Assembly (NCBI RefSeq): GCF_027596085.1
Contig: NC_072449.1
Span: 21,326,334-21,390,333 of the forward strand
Reading direction: 5' to 3'
DNA from: Anoplopoma fimbria
Lineage: Eukaryota; Chordata; Actinopteri; Perciformes; Anoplopomatidae
DNA: 64,000 bases
Part shown: positions 22,139-34,097 of the stretch, in pieces
Layout of the letters: each line of letters starts with the position of its first letter
Numbering within the stretch: the stretch's first letter is position 1
The notes under the pieces: model-generated
Told to the model about the DNA's origin: nothing
The model's input: the letters and a program-made list of their open reading frames with translations, nothing else
Databases searched by the model: none
Program-made: the position numbers and the translations under genes

Positions 22139-22914
22139 TGTAACGGGTGTGGTAAAGACCCAAAAGCAGTATGACGGACACACGGAGTAGTAGGAAGAAG
22201 CATTATTCCAGGCAGTACACACAATAGTAAACCAGTCTCGGATCGACTCACGTGGAGAATCCGAGAGAACTCCTCCGAGGTCGCAGAGTCAGAATCCTCA
22301 GCCGGATGGGTGGCAGGGGTCTGGAGGAGGGAATCCTCGAAGGCTGAGGCAAGGCGGACAGGCAGAACCCCTCTGGGGAGCGAACAGGAGGACGACCAGG
22401 CTGACGGGGCTTCTCTGGAGGTCGGCCACGGGGACGGGGCTCTGGAGGCTGACGGATCCTCTCTGGAGGCTGGGCAGGGGGCTCTGGAGGCTGGGGAGGG
22501 TGCTCTCGAGACTGAGGTTCTTGGACAGGGTGCTCTCGAGACTGAGGTTCTTGGACAGGGGGCTCTCGAGACTGAGGTTCTTGGACAGGGGGCTCTCGGA
22601 CCTAGGGCTCTGGCAACATGGTCTCTCGGCAGAGGAATGCTGCGGCCCAGCGGAAACGGGGGCAGAGTAACGCTGCGGCCCAGCGGAAATGGGAGCAGAG
22701 GAAGGCTGCGGCCCATCCAGGACGGGACCCGGGGAAAGCTGCGGCCCCGCGGGAGAGGGCGTCGGCCGGGGCGCCGATGGGACTGGAGGTGCAGGCGTTG
22801 GCCAGGGCGCTGACGGGACAACAGGAGTCAGCCGGGGCACCGACGGGACAAGAGTAGGTGGGGGCACGGCCGGGCGCCGACGGGACAGGAGTCGACTGGG
22901 GTGCCGACGTGACA
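22139..22914 (-). mobile_element. LTR-like insertion, unit 2b
   Basis: Same termini and internal VNTRs as 20261-21087, with fewer 30-bp repeats (three against four), giving about 776 bp. It sits at the same minisatellite position, consistent with having been copied together with the spacer. Confidence 0.5.
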
Positions 22915-23160
22915 GACGGGCCTTGACTATGTATCCATCATGTATCCATCAGAGGTTATGCCCCGAGTATGGATTTGTAATCTATTATTCCAGGCCGCAG
23001 TGCCATGGCTATAGATCCGTCATTTATCAATCCAGGCCATGTGTATGGATCTTTTCTTAAGATTTTAGTGCACTGAAAATCAGGAAAACATGCCATTAGC
23101 TAAAAGACAAGCAATTTAAGAAATGTGAGTGTAAAATGAATAGTATAAATTAAGAAATAC

Positions 23161-24806
23161 AGTAGCCCTCCTGCTGCAGCTCTCCGCTCTCTGTCGAAAA
23201 GCCCCTCCAACCAGGCAAGCATGGGCATATACGTATCATATAGTAAGTAACCTGTAAGAGTACTAGTCATTCACTTTGAACATCATCAGATCATGATTTT
23301 AATCTTGATACTTTTTTTCTAAAGATTCATTTGTCAGACAATCAACGGTATCTAAAAAAAAAAATTCAGCAAACTTGGCTTCAGTTAGCAGAAGTAGAAG
23401 GAATATTAGAACATTTTCTCTCTTTCCTTGAACGCTTTGCCGATATTGACATTTGTATTTTGGTTGGGTTGTTTAGGTTTATACATGACGAGTAAGATTG
23501 GTTCGGGTAAGGGTAAGAATATCAAAGTAAGCCAATCGGAGGCAGAGTAAGTTTGGTCACTCTAGCTAAAACCAAGAGTGTTAAAGGGACTTATACATGG
23601 ATCTGCAATTGTTGAACCCCCAATAGGAATGCCCTCTGAAATGACCTGAGATTGACAAGTCTCCAGTCACTGGCTACATTTCCTAAAGTCTTAAGTGCAG
23701 AAGTCTAGTTTCCTCTAAGACCATTTGAATTACAATCAGGCGGCAACTTTTTGTTCTGATAAGTGAAGCCAGTGCGGAATTGTCTTAAACTTGCTTTCTC
23801 TCTACTGGCCAACAGGGGACGTCTCCTCTGGTTTAAAAAAACAAGTCCAATTGTGTGGAAGTCTATGAGCAAATGACCCTACTTCCCACTTGATTTATTA
23901 CCTTCTTAAATCCAAGATGGAGATGGAAAGAGTGCCAGAACTTGAGGCTTCAAAATGGCAGTCCACACACCAATGGGTGATGGCGTGACTACTACGTCCA
24001 CTTCTTATAAACAGTCTGTGATAACGTTATGCTGTAAGATAATGATGGGTTTTGTTTTTTGTTTTATTATTTCCCTCAGTGTTAACTTCTGGTATGCTTA
24101 CATCAATATCGAGCCAAAGTACTTAACAAGCTGTTATCTATCCCCAAGGCATTTCTCGCATTTCTACTATGGGAGACATTAATGTTACCATAGCTTTAAC
24201 TTGGCTAGTTGGAAATTACCAAAGTTCCTAATTAGACGTTTCAAGACCATGAAAATTAATATATCACCGAAACTGAAATATCTATTTAAATTGACCGAAG
24301 TAACCACTTGACCCTCCAATTTAGTGGTTCAGTAAATTAGTAAGACGAGGTTTTTCATTCTGTTGGAAGCAGTAAAGCCCCAAAATCAAACTGTCCACCT
24401 TACAAAATCCTACGCATTCATTAGTCTTCCAAGGGGACCCAATTATTTTTGTATTTCATAAATGCAGAGTTACAGTATATAAGACATTGGTCAATTAACA
24501 CAAATCAGGGATATTTGCAGCTTTTCTGGGAGGGTGCTGTGAATATGGTGCATGGACTACTTTATCTGTTGAGTTAAATGTATATTTCCAAAGAAACATT
24601 ATAGGAAAAAGTGACCACTTCAAACACAATAATTTACAGTAATGAGGCAAACTTTCCATCGGATAAAAATAAAACCCAGACCCATGTTTGGTGTGGCATT
24701 TTATTTAGTTTCACGTTAAAATTTATTTTCATAATTTCTTATTAAAAAGTCAGTGCTTTTGCTTGCTTGGTGGCCAATTAAAATTACCAGCCACAACATG
24801 TTAAGT
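23161..24806. repeat. Array spacer block B, unit 2 (3' flank of gene 2)
   Basis: Collinear with 52720-54340 and 63500-64000. It contains the percomorph-type dispersed repeat at about 23776-24040 and the minus-strand AATAAA about 100 nt beyond the gene 2 stop. A 75-codon ORF at 23955-24182 falls in the dispersed repeat and is not considered coding. Confidence 0.65.
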
Positions 24807-27800
24807 TCATGTGAGATATTTTCCCGTCATTCCTTTCTTAACGTTTCTCTCAGGCTGTAGTAATATTATATAACATTTCGGCAAATAAATACAGAGCAAC
24901 AGTCCAAAACTGGAGGCTAATATAGCAAATACTTCCACAGCCACAGTGAACTTCCCAGGAGAGCTGACATAAGCCGGGATGAAAGAGATCCACACGGCCA
25001 AGAAGATCAGCATGCTGAAGGTGATGAGCTTTGCCTCATTGAAGGTATCAGGTAGCTTGCGACCAAGGAACGCCAGGATGAGGCAGACGAAGGCCAGTAG
25101 ACCAATGTAGCCCAGGACCAGATAAAATCCAGGAGGCCATGGCTCCTTACACTCCACAATAATCTATGTATGTCCAACAATACATAAATACAGATACATC
25201 AACATGGATAGTACAATTAGAATCAGGGTGTATATACACATTTTAAATGATTATGTTTGGTTTCTTTCTGATCTCCATAACAAACATTAGTAGTTAATGT
25301 GTAGGTAGAATTTGAACATATCTGACTTTGGCAACTCCTTATTGCATCAAAAAAGACACTGTGGGATACTGTCATTCTTACTTTTCCAGTTGAGGCTTGG
25401 TAGTTTGAGTTCTTGAATGGGAAAGGAGGTGCACCCAAAAGACAACCAGCGCAGAGACAAATCTGGAGGCGAAATGGAAAGATAAGCCATCCTCTTAAAA
25501 CCAATTAAAAATTGAAATGGTCAAAACTTGAGGTCCAATTAGTGGTGGTTCTTAAGCTCTCCCACCTGAGGAGCTGTAGTGCAGAGGATCATAGTCCGCT
25601 GTTGAGAGGGACCAAACTGCTTCAGGGCCCTCGAACCAGGTACATTAGCACGAAAGGCCAAGAGAACCACTATGGTCTTAACGAGTAGGCAGGAAAGACA
25701 GAGAACAAAGCTAATCCCAAATGCTGCCTGGCGGAGCCTACATGTCCACACAGATGGCTGGCCAATGAACACCAGGGAACACAAGAAGCACAGCTTGAGG
25801 GACAGGAGAAGCAGGAAACTTATTTCTGAGTTGTTGGCCTTGACAATCGGTGTGTACCGGAAACGTTGAAAGACGGCAGTGACGATGGTTGTCAGGACAA
25901 CGCCCAGCAGTGTGAGTGCGACCAGGATGATGCCCATGATGTCGTGGAAAGAGAGGAATTCATCGACCCCAGCAACGCATTTCACCTTGTCTTTGTCTGA
26001 CCAGTAGTATTCTGCACATTTGGTGCACTCGGTGGAACCTTTTTAGAGACACATACAGTGGACATACACTGTGTAAACACATACAAACTCAAACTCTACA
26101 TTACAGTTTGCATTCATATAGTATGCCTTGAATGAATACGAAAATGATAAATGCGCCACCAGTCTGGTTGCTGATCTCTCCATCTGCACAGGGCAAACAA
26201 TCAAAGCAACAGTGGGGCTCTCCTCGACGTCTGGCCTGTCTGCTGCCAGGGGTGCATGGAGGACTACATAGAGATGAAGGCACCTGAAGAAATAAAGTAT
26301 TAAATTACACACCAAGATTTGCTTTGCAGCAGATAGATGCTTGGTGGAAAAAAATGTTGTTTACTGAATAAAACAGCTATTTTAATCAACAGCTAATATT
26401 TACAATGTCTTATCCTGTAAATAAACATAAATGTTTTTAGAGGACATATGACCCACCTGTGACTGTCCTGTGGTCCACACAATGGTGCTCTGCTCTATCT
26501 GCAACTGTTCTTTCAATGGAGCGGAACCATCATAGCTTCCCACTTTTATAAATCTAAACACAGCATAATATTATTCCAAAATCAGGCCAAACAACATATT
26601 TGACAATTTTGTATTGCAACTCATCTGAATGCTTAAAAAGCTACAATGTGTCCTCATACAAGGATTCGTGTGAAACGTTACTCCTCATTTTCCATGTGTT
26701 TTCATATTAAAGCCTGTAATACGTGTCAATTTTGGCTCATGACATGCATCATTTTTTTTCAAAATAAACTTCCATATTCACAGGAAACCCAGTTAAGTTG
26801 TGGCAACAAAGCTACTTGGTTAGGTTAAGGCAACAAACCCATTTAGTTAGGTTTAGGTGTAGGTCATTGTTTGGGTTAAAACAACTACGGAAGTGAGGTT
26901 AATGAAGTACCTAATTTCTGTAACAAAAACATCAATACTGACTTCTTGTTTCACAAACAAGCTCTGATGGACACATCCACCTCCCCTCCTGCCCTTCTTG
27001 GTATTTGATTTAGCGGTCTCTATACATCGTCATTCAAAATTACATGATTAACATACTAAAAAACTTTAAGGGATATCTTCCAGTTACGGTCCATTATTTT
27101 TTTGTGGTTTTGCGAGGAATGCTGGACCAGCCTGACAATAAACTAAATGAAATGCTTCTCAATCACGATTCCTTAAACACAATGGTATTCTTGTGTATTG
27201 AAGTATGATATTCCACCTAATTTTCCCCTTGCTGTCCTTCTGCCAGTTAATGATGTCATAGAGAGGGACCGGCTCTCCGTTGGAGTCAAAATAAACCTTC
27301 TCCTCAAATTGGTTGGTGAAATTCACTGTCTTCAGATGATGCAGCAACTGTAGGAAAGAAAAAAAAAGAACTATGAGGAGAGAAAAACTCAAGGAAAAAC
27401 TGAAATAATAACATTGATTATTTTGTAGTAGTTTAACTTGCCTGACTAGAAGTGAATGATTTATGATTTTCACACATTCCGTAATGTTCTGCAGAATCAC
27501 AGTTTAATAAAGTGTGAAGAGCATGGGCGATGGCGTATACAGCTTTATAAACATTATAGGATACTCTGAGCTGAGATACATCAGTAAAGCTGCTGTCAGT
27601 GTACCTCAGATCCTCTGAACCAGTGCATACAGGTTTTTCAGCAGTACTTTTATAGTTTTCATCAGCTGCTCCCTCAAATGTGCTTGGTTTTCCTACAACA
27701 GACCTGACCAAGGGCCCAGGAAGGTTTTGAGAGTCTGTTTTGTAACCAAAAGCATCCAATCCCATAAAGTTATCCACGGTATCTGCTTGATTTTTTTGGG

Positions 27801-30025
27801 ATTGGTTTCCTCTAAACTCTAGCCTGCAGCTAAACAGCTCTTCCCAGAACATGTTGACAAATGCCATTCCAGGTTTGGGAGAAGGGCGGACATTCAACAG
27901 GAACTCTTTCAAGCCGGGGATCCTGACTCCAGGAAAGGAGAAGCCCAGCGTGCCCTCTAGGAGAGGGTGGAAGTGGGCTGAGGTCAGCGGTTTAGCGGTC
28001 ACCCAGGCTTCACTAGCTACCCACTGGATTCCTGTCACATTTCTCTGAGCCAGCTGGAAGATAAGGCATACTTAAAGAAATTTGATAAAGCAAACAGATG
28101 AGCATGAGCAACAACATTATTTATATAATCCTAATTCTCATATCATTACTTAAATGCTGAATAATATATCATTTTATGCTCATGCATATACATCGGTGAT
28201 TAAGAGCCAATTCCCCTTGATGTAGTGACGCAAAATAGATCGTTTTTTGAGACAAAGAAATTATGTAGCATACAAGCCACTCCTGTGATTCTTTTTTTTT
28301 TTTTATCCAAGTCAAAAGTTGCCGACACAAAACAAGTCAGCCTTGAGAATCAAAAGGTTAAGAACACCTAATACAGAGTGCTTACCTCTAAGAAAAGGTC
28401 CAGCAGGTGTCCTTGCCTTCCAAAGACCACCACCACCATCGCAGTTGAACTCTGTAGCTTGTCTGCTATTTCTTGTATCTCGGCTGCTGTGGGTGATTTT
28501 GGGATGGTCAAATGAAATGCCACACACCCACCTTGTTGTCTTAACTGGTTGGAAAATGCTTGGATTCCATATTGACTGTAGTCATCCTGAAATATATAAA
28601 GACCTCTTAAAAATCATGTTGGTATATTTATCTAATGGTGGTGTAAAAAGACAAACGCTTATCTCACCATAGTCCCTATTGTGCCAACCCAGAGCCAGCC
28701 TAAGAAGGTGACCAGCTGAACAAGACCTCTAACTTGAAAGAGATCACTCGGCACAGTCCGCAAGAATGACGGGTACATATACTTGTCAGTGAGACAGCTA
28801 CAAGTGGCAAAATAACTCACCTATATGGAGATAAAGTTAACGTTAGTGAGATAAGACAGAAACAAAAAAGAAAAACCTTATCAAACATTGTTTCATGATT
28901 TATCACCAAAAAACATGGTGGAAAGAAGATTATGTTTAAAAAAAACAGTATTTTCATTCCTTTCTTACCAGTGGAAGGTTGAAAGGGCCAAGGGTGTGAG
29001 CTGCAGCTCTTGTAGGGGAAGAGGATGCAAGGCCGATCACAGCCGACACAGAAGAATCAGACAGACATGAGGGTAAAGCTTGAGATTTTGTACTGCTATC
29101 TAATATCTCCCCTGTTACATTTTCCTTTATGTCATTTCCATCATTTTCAGGATTGTGAGGCATTGCTTCATGCATTTCAGAGCCTCTCTTTTTCACTGTG
29201 ATCAGTCTACTTTCCTTTCTTCTATTTTTTTCTCTTTTTACCCCCTTAGTTATAGTACTCCTGTCCTTTGACATATCTAATCTTTGTTCAATTTCTTCCA
29301 TTTGTTTCACCTCACTCATCACAGCTTTGGAGGGACTGACTAAAGACAAAAGAGTTCTCAGGCTGGTGTGGACACGATTACAGCTGTCCATAATTCTATA
29401 GCCAAGTTTAACACCTGGTAACAGGCTCGAATTACGGTTTATTTCCTCCACTGCAAACACCATGGTCATTATCCATCGGAAGGCCCTGTGGTAAAAGCTG
29501 CAGAGAAATGAATAAAGTTTAATGCAGTCTATAAAATTCACACTGAGACAGAAAACACAGTATCTCAGCAAAATATAAATCTGCATGTGAATAGTGTAGG
29601 ATCAATACAGATCTAATCACAGCAAAATACATTTATTTAAGACACTTTTTAGTTTAAAAATAAAATCAATTAAGAAAAATGTAAAAACATATATTAATGT
29701 GGGATTTCAGATTTCAACAGTATCGACACACTTACCCACTGCAAGGTGTGAGCTGAGGTTTGCTTTGGTAGCTTTGCTCTTGCATATGAGCATCATAATG
29801 CAGAGGGAAAAGCCCTCCAATCACAACATCCCCTCCCGACTGCATTGCCAGAGGCTCAATGTCCGTCAGTTTCACACAGTGAGGTAAACTCGAACCAACC
29901 CCACTCACTCCCTCATTCCCCACCATACTTCTCTCTAATCTTGGTTCTTCCCTGTCCTTCACATCAGAGAACACTGGAAAAAGAAAGCTAAATGAGGCCC
30001 AAAGAATCAGCCAGGGAGAAGTCAT
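24807..30025 (-). CDS. OlfC/V2R-like receptor, gene 2 (11 exons, 1015 aa)
   Basis: Exons in transcript order: 29736-30025, 28969-29497, 28668-28820, 28386-28586, 27442-28053, 27217-27347, 26457-26553, 26160-26283, 25566-26038, 25382-25462, 24807-25163. The total of 3048 nt is in frame with no stop. Domains are as in gene 1, including the charged insertion and all nine cysteines of the cysteine-rich domain. Differences include FYHRAF at the exon 2 start, SAHFHPL and DVSQLRV in exon 5, and [10 protein letters not shown] before TM4. The C-terminus [16 protein letters not shown] is shared with gene 1. It appears intact and is the copy with the longest upstream-to-next-gene distance on its left. 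Confidence 0.9.
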
Positions 30026-30128
30026 AACAAGGTTATAATTCAATGTCCATACAGATCCCACGAAAACTGTCTGTTTAGGCGAGATGATGGTTCTCCAACA
30101 TATGCTCTGAAAGGCTGATGATGTAGAC

Positions 30129-30195
30129 TTTATAAAAACTATGATGCTTGCTGTATTTTATGGGTCATATGAGTCATTGCCAGATCAACCAATCA
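30129..30195 (-). promoter_or_regulatory. Gene 2 core promoter
   Basis: TATAAA on the minus strand at 30129-30134, 104 bp from the ATG. The ATGAGTCAT palindrome and inverted CCAAT are at the same spacing as in gene 1. Confidence 0.55.
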
Positions 30196-30411
30196 CAATC
30201 AAATGCAATGGCACAGGAGATAAAACAACATGTGGAAGTATGAATCTTAGCGATGACGTTATTATTGAAATATTTCATCAGATAACATTTTTAGCTGTGA
30301 CCAGCATCTCTAACTCAGTCTCTTGGTCTGTCAGCCAATCCACAAAAATGTCACACCATTTAGCAGCCACAGTCTGCCCTAGGAGGCCGAAATTAGTCGT
30401 TTAGGCTTGTA

Positions 30412-31663
30412 GCCCCCCCCCCAATTAGTCCCTTTCCCGCGCTGACAATAGATCTATCATTAATCCTTTAATTTACTATACAATAATACAAATGATGAAT
30501 TAATTAGTTTCAAATAACACAGGGAGATGATTGGGGATAGTGAAGGGAAGCTGTGATTTCCTATAAAAATGTACTGACACTACTCTAACCGATAAATCTA
30601 AAATATAACCATTCAGAGCGTTATCCAACACAAACTCTTGATCACATTCGGAGAAGTCAGTTTCCTACTTTGTGCAGCGTTGTCCTGATGACTTAGCCTT
30701 GGGCTCAGCTGGTTATTGCTGCTCCAATGGGGTCAACACACGGCTTTCCAGCGGTTGTTGATTCCCGTTGGGAAGCGATAATTGCCGTTTGACAGAGTGC
30801 AGAAACGGTAGTTCTCAGCTGTCCTTGGATGTCCAACAAGTGGACTGGCAAAAGTCTCTGAAGTTCACACACTGCTGTTGCAAAGTGAACTAGAAAGCGG
30901 CCTACGGTATTGCCGTGCGCTTCAGGTCTTGATCCGCGGCAGCAGGTTCTTTATCCGACGAGGAGTATGAGCCGCAACTACTCGTTGTATACTTAAAATG
31001 AATCTCGTTTGGTCGATTGACAGTTATTGAAGTTGATATCTCACGTGGGTTAACGGACGTACACTAAATCAAAAATAAGGCTTGCTCCAAAATCAATAAA
31101 CTATAAGATACTCAAAAGGAGTTAAGAAGAAAAAGCATAAGAAAATAACTGCGATTCTCGAATAAAAATAAAGGGAGCGTGTATGAAGCTCCAGAAACCA
31201 AACAATACGCACAACCACCACGAAAAGAAACACGACAGAGGAAACGTCAACAGTTTTATCAACACTGGGTGCGTGTCAACTAGAGGCGGGGTGAGGTGGT
31301 AACTAACGATACCTCACCGCAGCTATTTCAAGTTTATTTGTCTCTTAATATTGGCGTACTCTTGCTTAGTAAATTAACCTATCTAACATCTTAAATGAAT
31401 AGGTCACATACTTTCCCCCACTATGGACAATGATAATAAACCTTACACACGTATAGACTTGTATGTATACAAAAATTACATTTTAGTTACACATAGTTAA
31501 TACACAGGATTTAACAAAGATAATACAGAGACAAAAATGTGCATCTGTCATGTGACTTACTAGCGTGTAAACATTTTATAACTATCGCTAACATTTACTG
31601 TTTCTCTACCTGTTACTCATAACCTTACGGTCCTTAAGAAGATATAGATCTTACAACCGATTG
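30412..31663. repeat. Array spacer block A, unit 3
   Basis: Begins with a C11 tract and CCAATTAGTCCCTTTCCC, then the conserved spacer. No coding signal: the frame open in units 1-2 has a TAG (GTGAACTAGAAAG). Confidence 0.65.
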
Positions 31664-31692
31664 TCGCTAGATGGCACTGTGGTCCCACAGTG
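31664..31692 (+). promoter_or_regulatory. CTCF-like site plus palindrome, unit 3
   Basis: Identical 15-mer at 31664-31678, followed by the overlapping perfect 18-bp palindrome. Confidence 0.4.
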
Positions 31693-31714
31693 TTTCTAGC
31701 TGTCATCTAACAAT

Positions 31715-32707
31715 CAAGACCATCTGCCATGATTACGGTTCTGACTTATATTAATATAGGCCGCTGTGCCATGACTATGTATCTGTCATCTATCAATCCA
31801 GGCCGACGTGCCATGACTGTATCTGTCATCTATCAATCCAGGCTGCCGTGCCATGACTATGTATCTGTCATCTTCAATCCAGGCTGCCGTGCCATGACTA
31901 TGTATCTTTCATCCGTCAATCCAGGCCGCCGTGCCATGACTATGTATCTGTCATCTTCTAATCCATGATGCAGTGCCATGATTGGCTATCTATCCCATCA
32001 AACTATCTATCCATGTAACCATCTAGCCCATCGTGCCCTGACTATGTATCTGTCATCTATCTATCCAGGCCGCCATGCCCTGATTATGTATCTGTCTCTC
32101 TACCTATTTATCTATAGTTCTGAATATGGATCCTTAATTTATCCATCCGAGCCGCTGTGCCCTGTCTATGGATCCATCCTCTATCAATCGAGGCCGCCGC
32201 GCCATGATTATGTATCTGTTATGAATCAATCTGGGCCGCCTTGCTATGACTATGGCTCTGTCATCTATTAATTCAGACCGCCGCGCCATGACTATGTATC
32301 CGTCATCGATCAATCCAGGCTGCCTTGCCATGAACAACCATTCATCTGAATATCGGTCTGTCTGGCTATCTATCTATCCCATCTAGGCCATCTATCAATC
32401 TAACCATCGTGCGGTGACTACGGCTATGTCATCTAACCATCCACCCCATCGGGCCCTGACTATGGCACTGTCATCTAACCATCTAGCCCATTGTGACGTG
32501 ACTATGGCTCTGTCATCTAACCATCCACCCCATCCGTCCCTGACTATGGCACTGTCATCTAACCATCTAGCCCATTGTGCCCTGACTATGGCTCTGTCAT
32601 CTAACCATCTAGCCCATCATGCCCTGACTATGGATCCGAAATCTATCCATCCGGGCCGCCGTGCCCTGACTATGGATCCTCATTTATTCATCCAAGCTGC
32701 CGTGCCG
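31715..32707. repeat. 42-bp minisatellite, unit 3
   Basis: About 1 kb of degenerate 42-bp units. A subarray at 32414-32630 carries the variant TCTAACCATCTAGCCCAT in place of TCTATCAATCCAGGCC. Confidence 0.9.
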
Positions 32708-32757
32708 GGGCGCCGCTTTATTCCAGGACAGGAGTCGGCTGGGGCGCCGACGTGACA
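32708..32757 (-). mobile_element. Remnant of the LTR-like insertion, unit 3
   Basis: Only the edges remain: GCTTTATTCCAGG (the AATAAA region reversed) fused to the last VNTR copy and ACGTGACAG. Most of the roughly 0.8-kb element seen in unit 2 has been deleted. Confidence 0.6.
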
Positions 32758-34097
32758 GGCGGGCCTTGACTATGTATCCATCATGTATCCATCAGGGTAA
32801 GAATATCAAAGTCCATCAGGGTAAGAATATCAACAAGCCAATCGGAGGCAGAGTAAGTTTGGTCACTCTAGCTAAAACCTGTGTTAAAGGGACGTATACA
32901 TGGATCTGCAATTGTTGAACCCCCAATAGGAATGCCCTCTGAAATGACCTGTGATTGACAAGTCTCCAGTCACTGGCTACATTTCCTAAAGTCTTAAAAA
33001 GTCCAGTTTCCTCTAAGACCATTTGAATTACAATCAGGCGGCAACTTTTGTTCTGATAAGTGAAGCCAGTGCGGAATTGTCTTAAACTTGCTTTCTCTCT
33101 ACTGGCCAACAGGGACGTCTCCTCTGGTTTAAAAAACAAGTCCAATTGTGTGGAAGTCTAAGAGCAAATGACCCTACTTCCCACTTGATTTATTACCTTC
33201 TTAAATCCAAGATGGAGATGGAAAGAGTGCCAGAACTTGAGGCTTCAAAATGGCAGTCCACACACCAATGGGTGATGTGATAACGTCCACTTCTTATAAA
33301 CAGTCTGTGATAACGTTATGCTGTAAGGTAATGATGGGTTTTGTTTTTTGTTTTATTATTTCCCTCAGTGTTAACTTCTGGTATGCTTACATCAGTATAG
33401 AGCCAAAGTACTTAACAAGCTATTATCTATCCATAAGGCATTTCTCGCATTTCTACTATGGGAGACATTAACGTTACCATAGCTTTAACTTGGCTAGTTG
33501 GAAATTACCAAAGTTCTTAATTAGACGTTTCAAGACCATGAAAATGAATATATCACCGAAACTGAAATATCTCTTTAAATTGACCGAAGTAACCGCTTGA
33601 CCCTCCAATTTAGTGGTTCAGTAAATTAGTAAGACGAGGCTTTTCATTCTGTTGGAAGCAGTAAAGCCCCAAAATCAAACTATCCACCTTACAAAATCCT
33701 ACGCATTCATTAGTCTTCCAAGGGAACCCAATTTTTTTAGTATTTCATAAATGCAGAGTTACAGTATATAAGACATTGGTCAATTAACACAAATCAGGGA
33801 TATTTGCAGCTTTTCTGGGAGGGTGCTGTGAATATGGTGCATGGACTACTTTATCTGTCGAGTTAAATGTATATTTCCAAAGAAACATTACAGGAAAAAG
33901 TGTCCACCACTTCAGACATAATAATTTACAGTAATGAGGCAAACTTTCCATCGGATAAAAATGAAACCCAGACCCATGTTTGTGTGGCATTTTATTTAGT
34001 TTCACATTAAAATTTAATTTCATAATTTCTCATTAAAAAGTCTGTGCTTTTGCTTGCTTGGTGTCCAATTAAAATTACCAGCCACAACATGTTGAGT
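32758..34097. repeat. Array spacer block B, unit 3
   Basis: Conserved gene-proximal spacer with the dispersed repeat (about 33075-33330). It contains a short local duplication (CATCAGGGTAAGAATATCAA at 32792 and 32815). No gene seen. Confidence 0.6.

Larger units (their letters stand above)
19412..23160. repeat. Spacer segment tandemly duplicated inside unit 2
   Basis: CAGTAGCCCTCCTGCTGCA begins at 19412, 21332 and 23160, giving periods of about 1920 and 1828 bp. Each period holds a CTCF-like site, the 42-bp minisatellite and a reverse LTR-like insertion. This internal duplication accounts for unit 2 being 13.0 kb where the others are 9.3-10.4 kb. Confidence 0.8.

Noticed and set aside
23955..24182. 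73-75 codon ORF starting MAVHTPMGD in spacer block B of units 2-5
   Set aside because: The in-frame differences looked interesting, but the sequence belongs to a dispersed fish repeat and unit 1 has a stop, so repeat origin is more likely.
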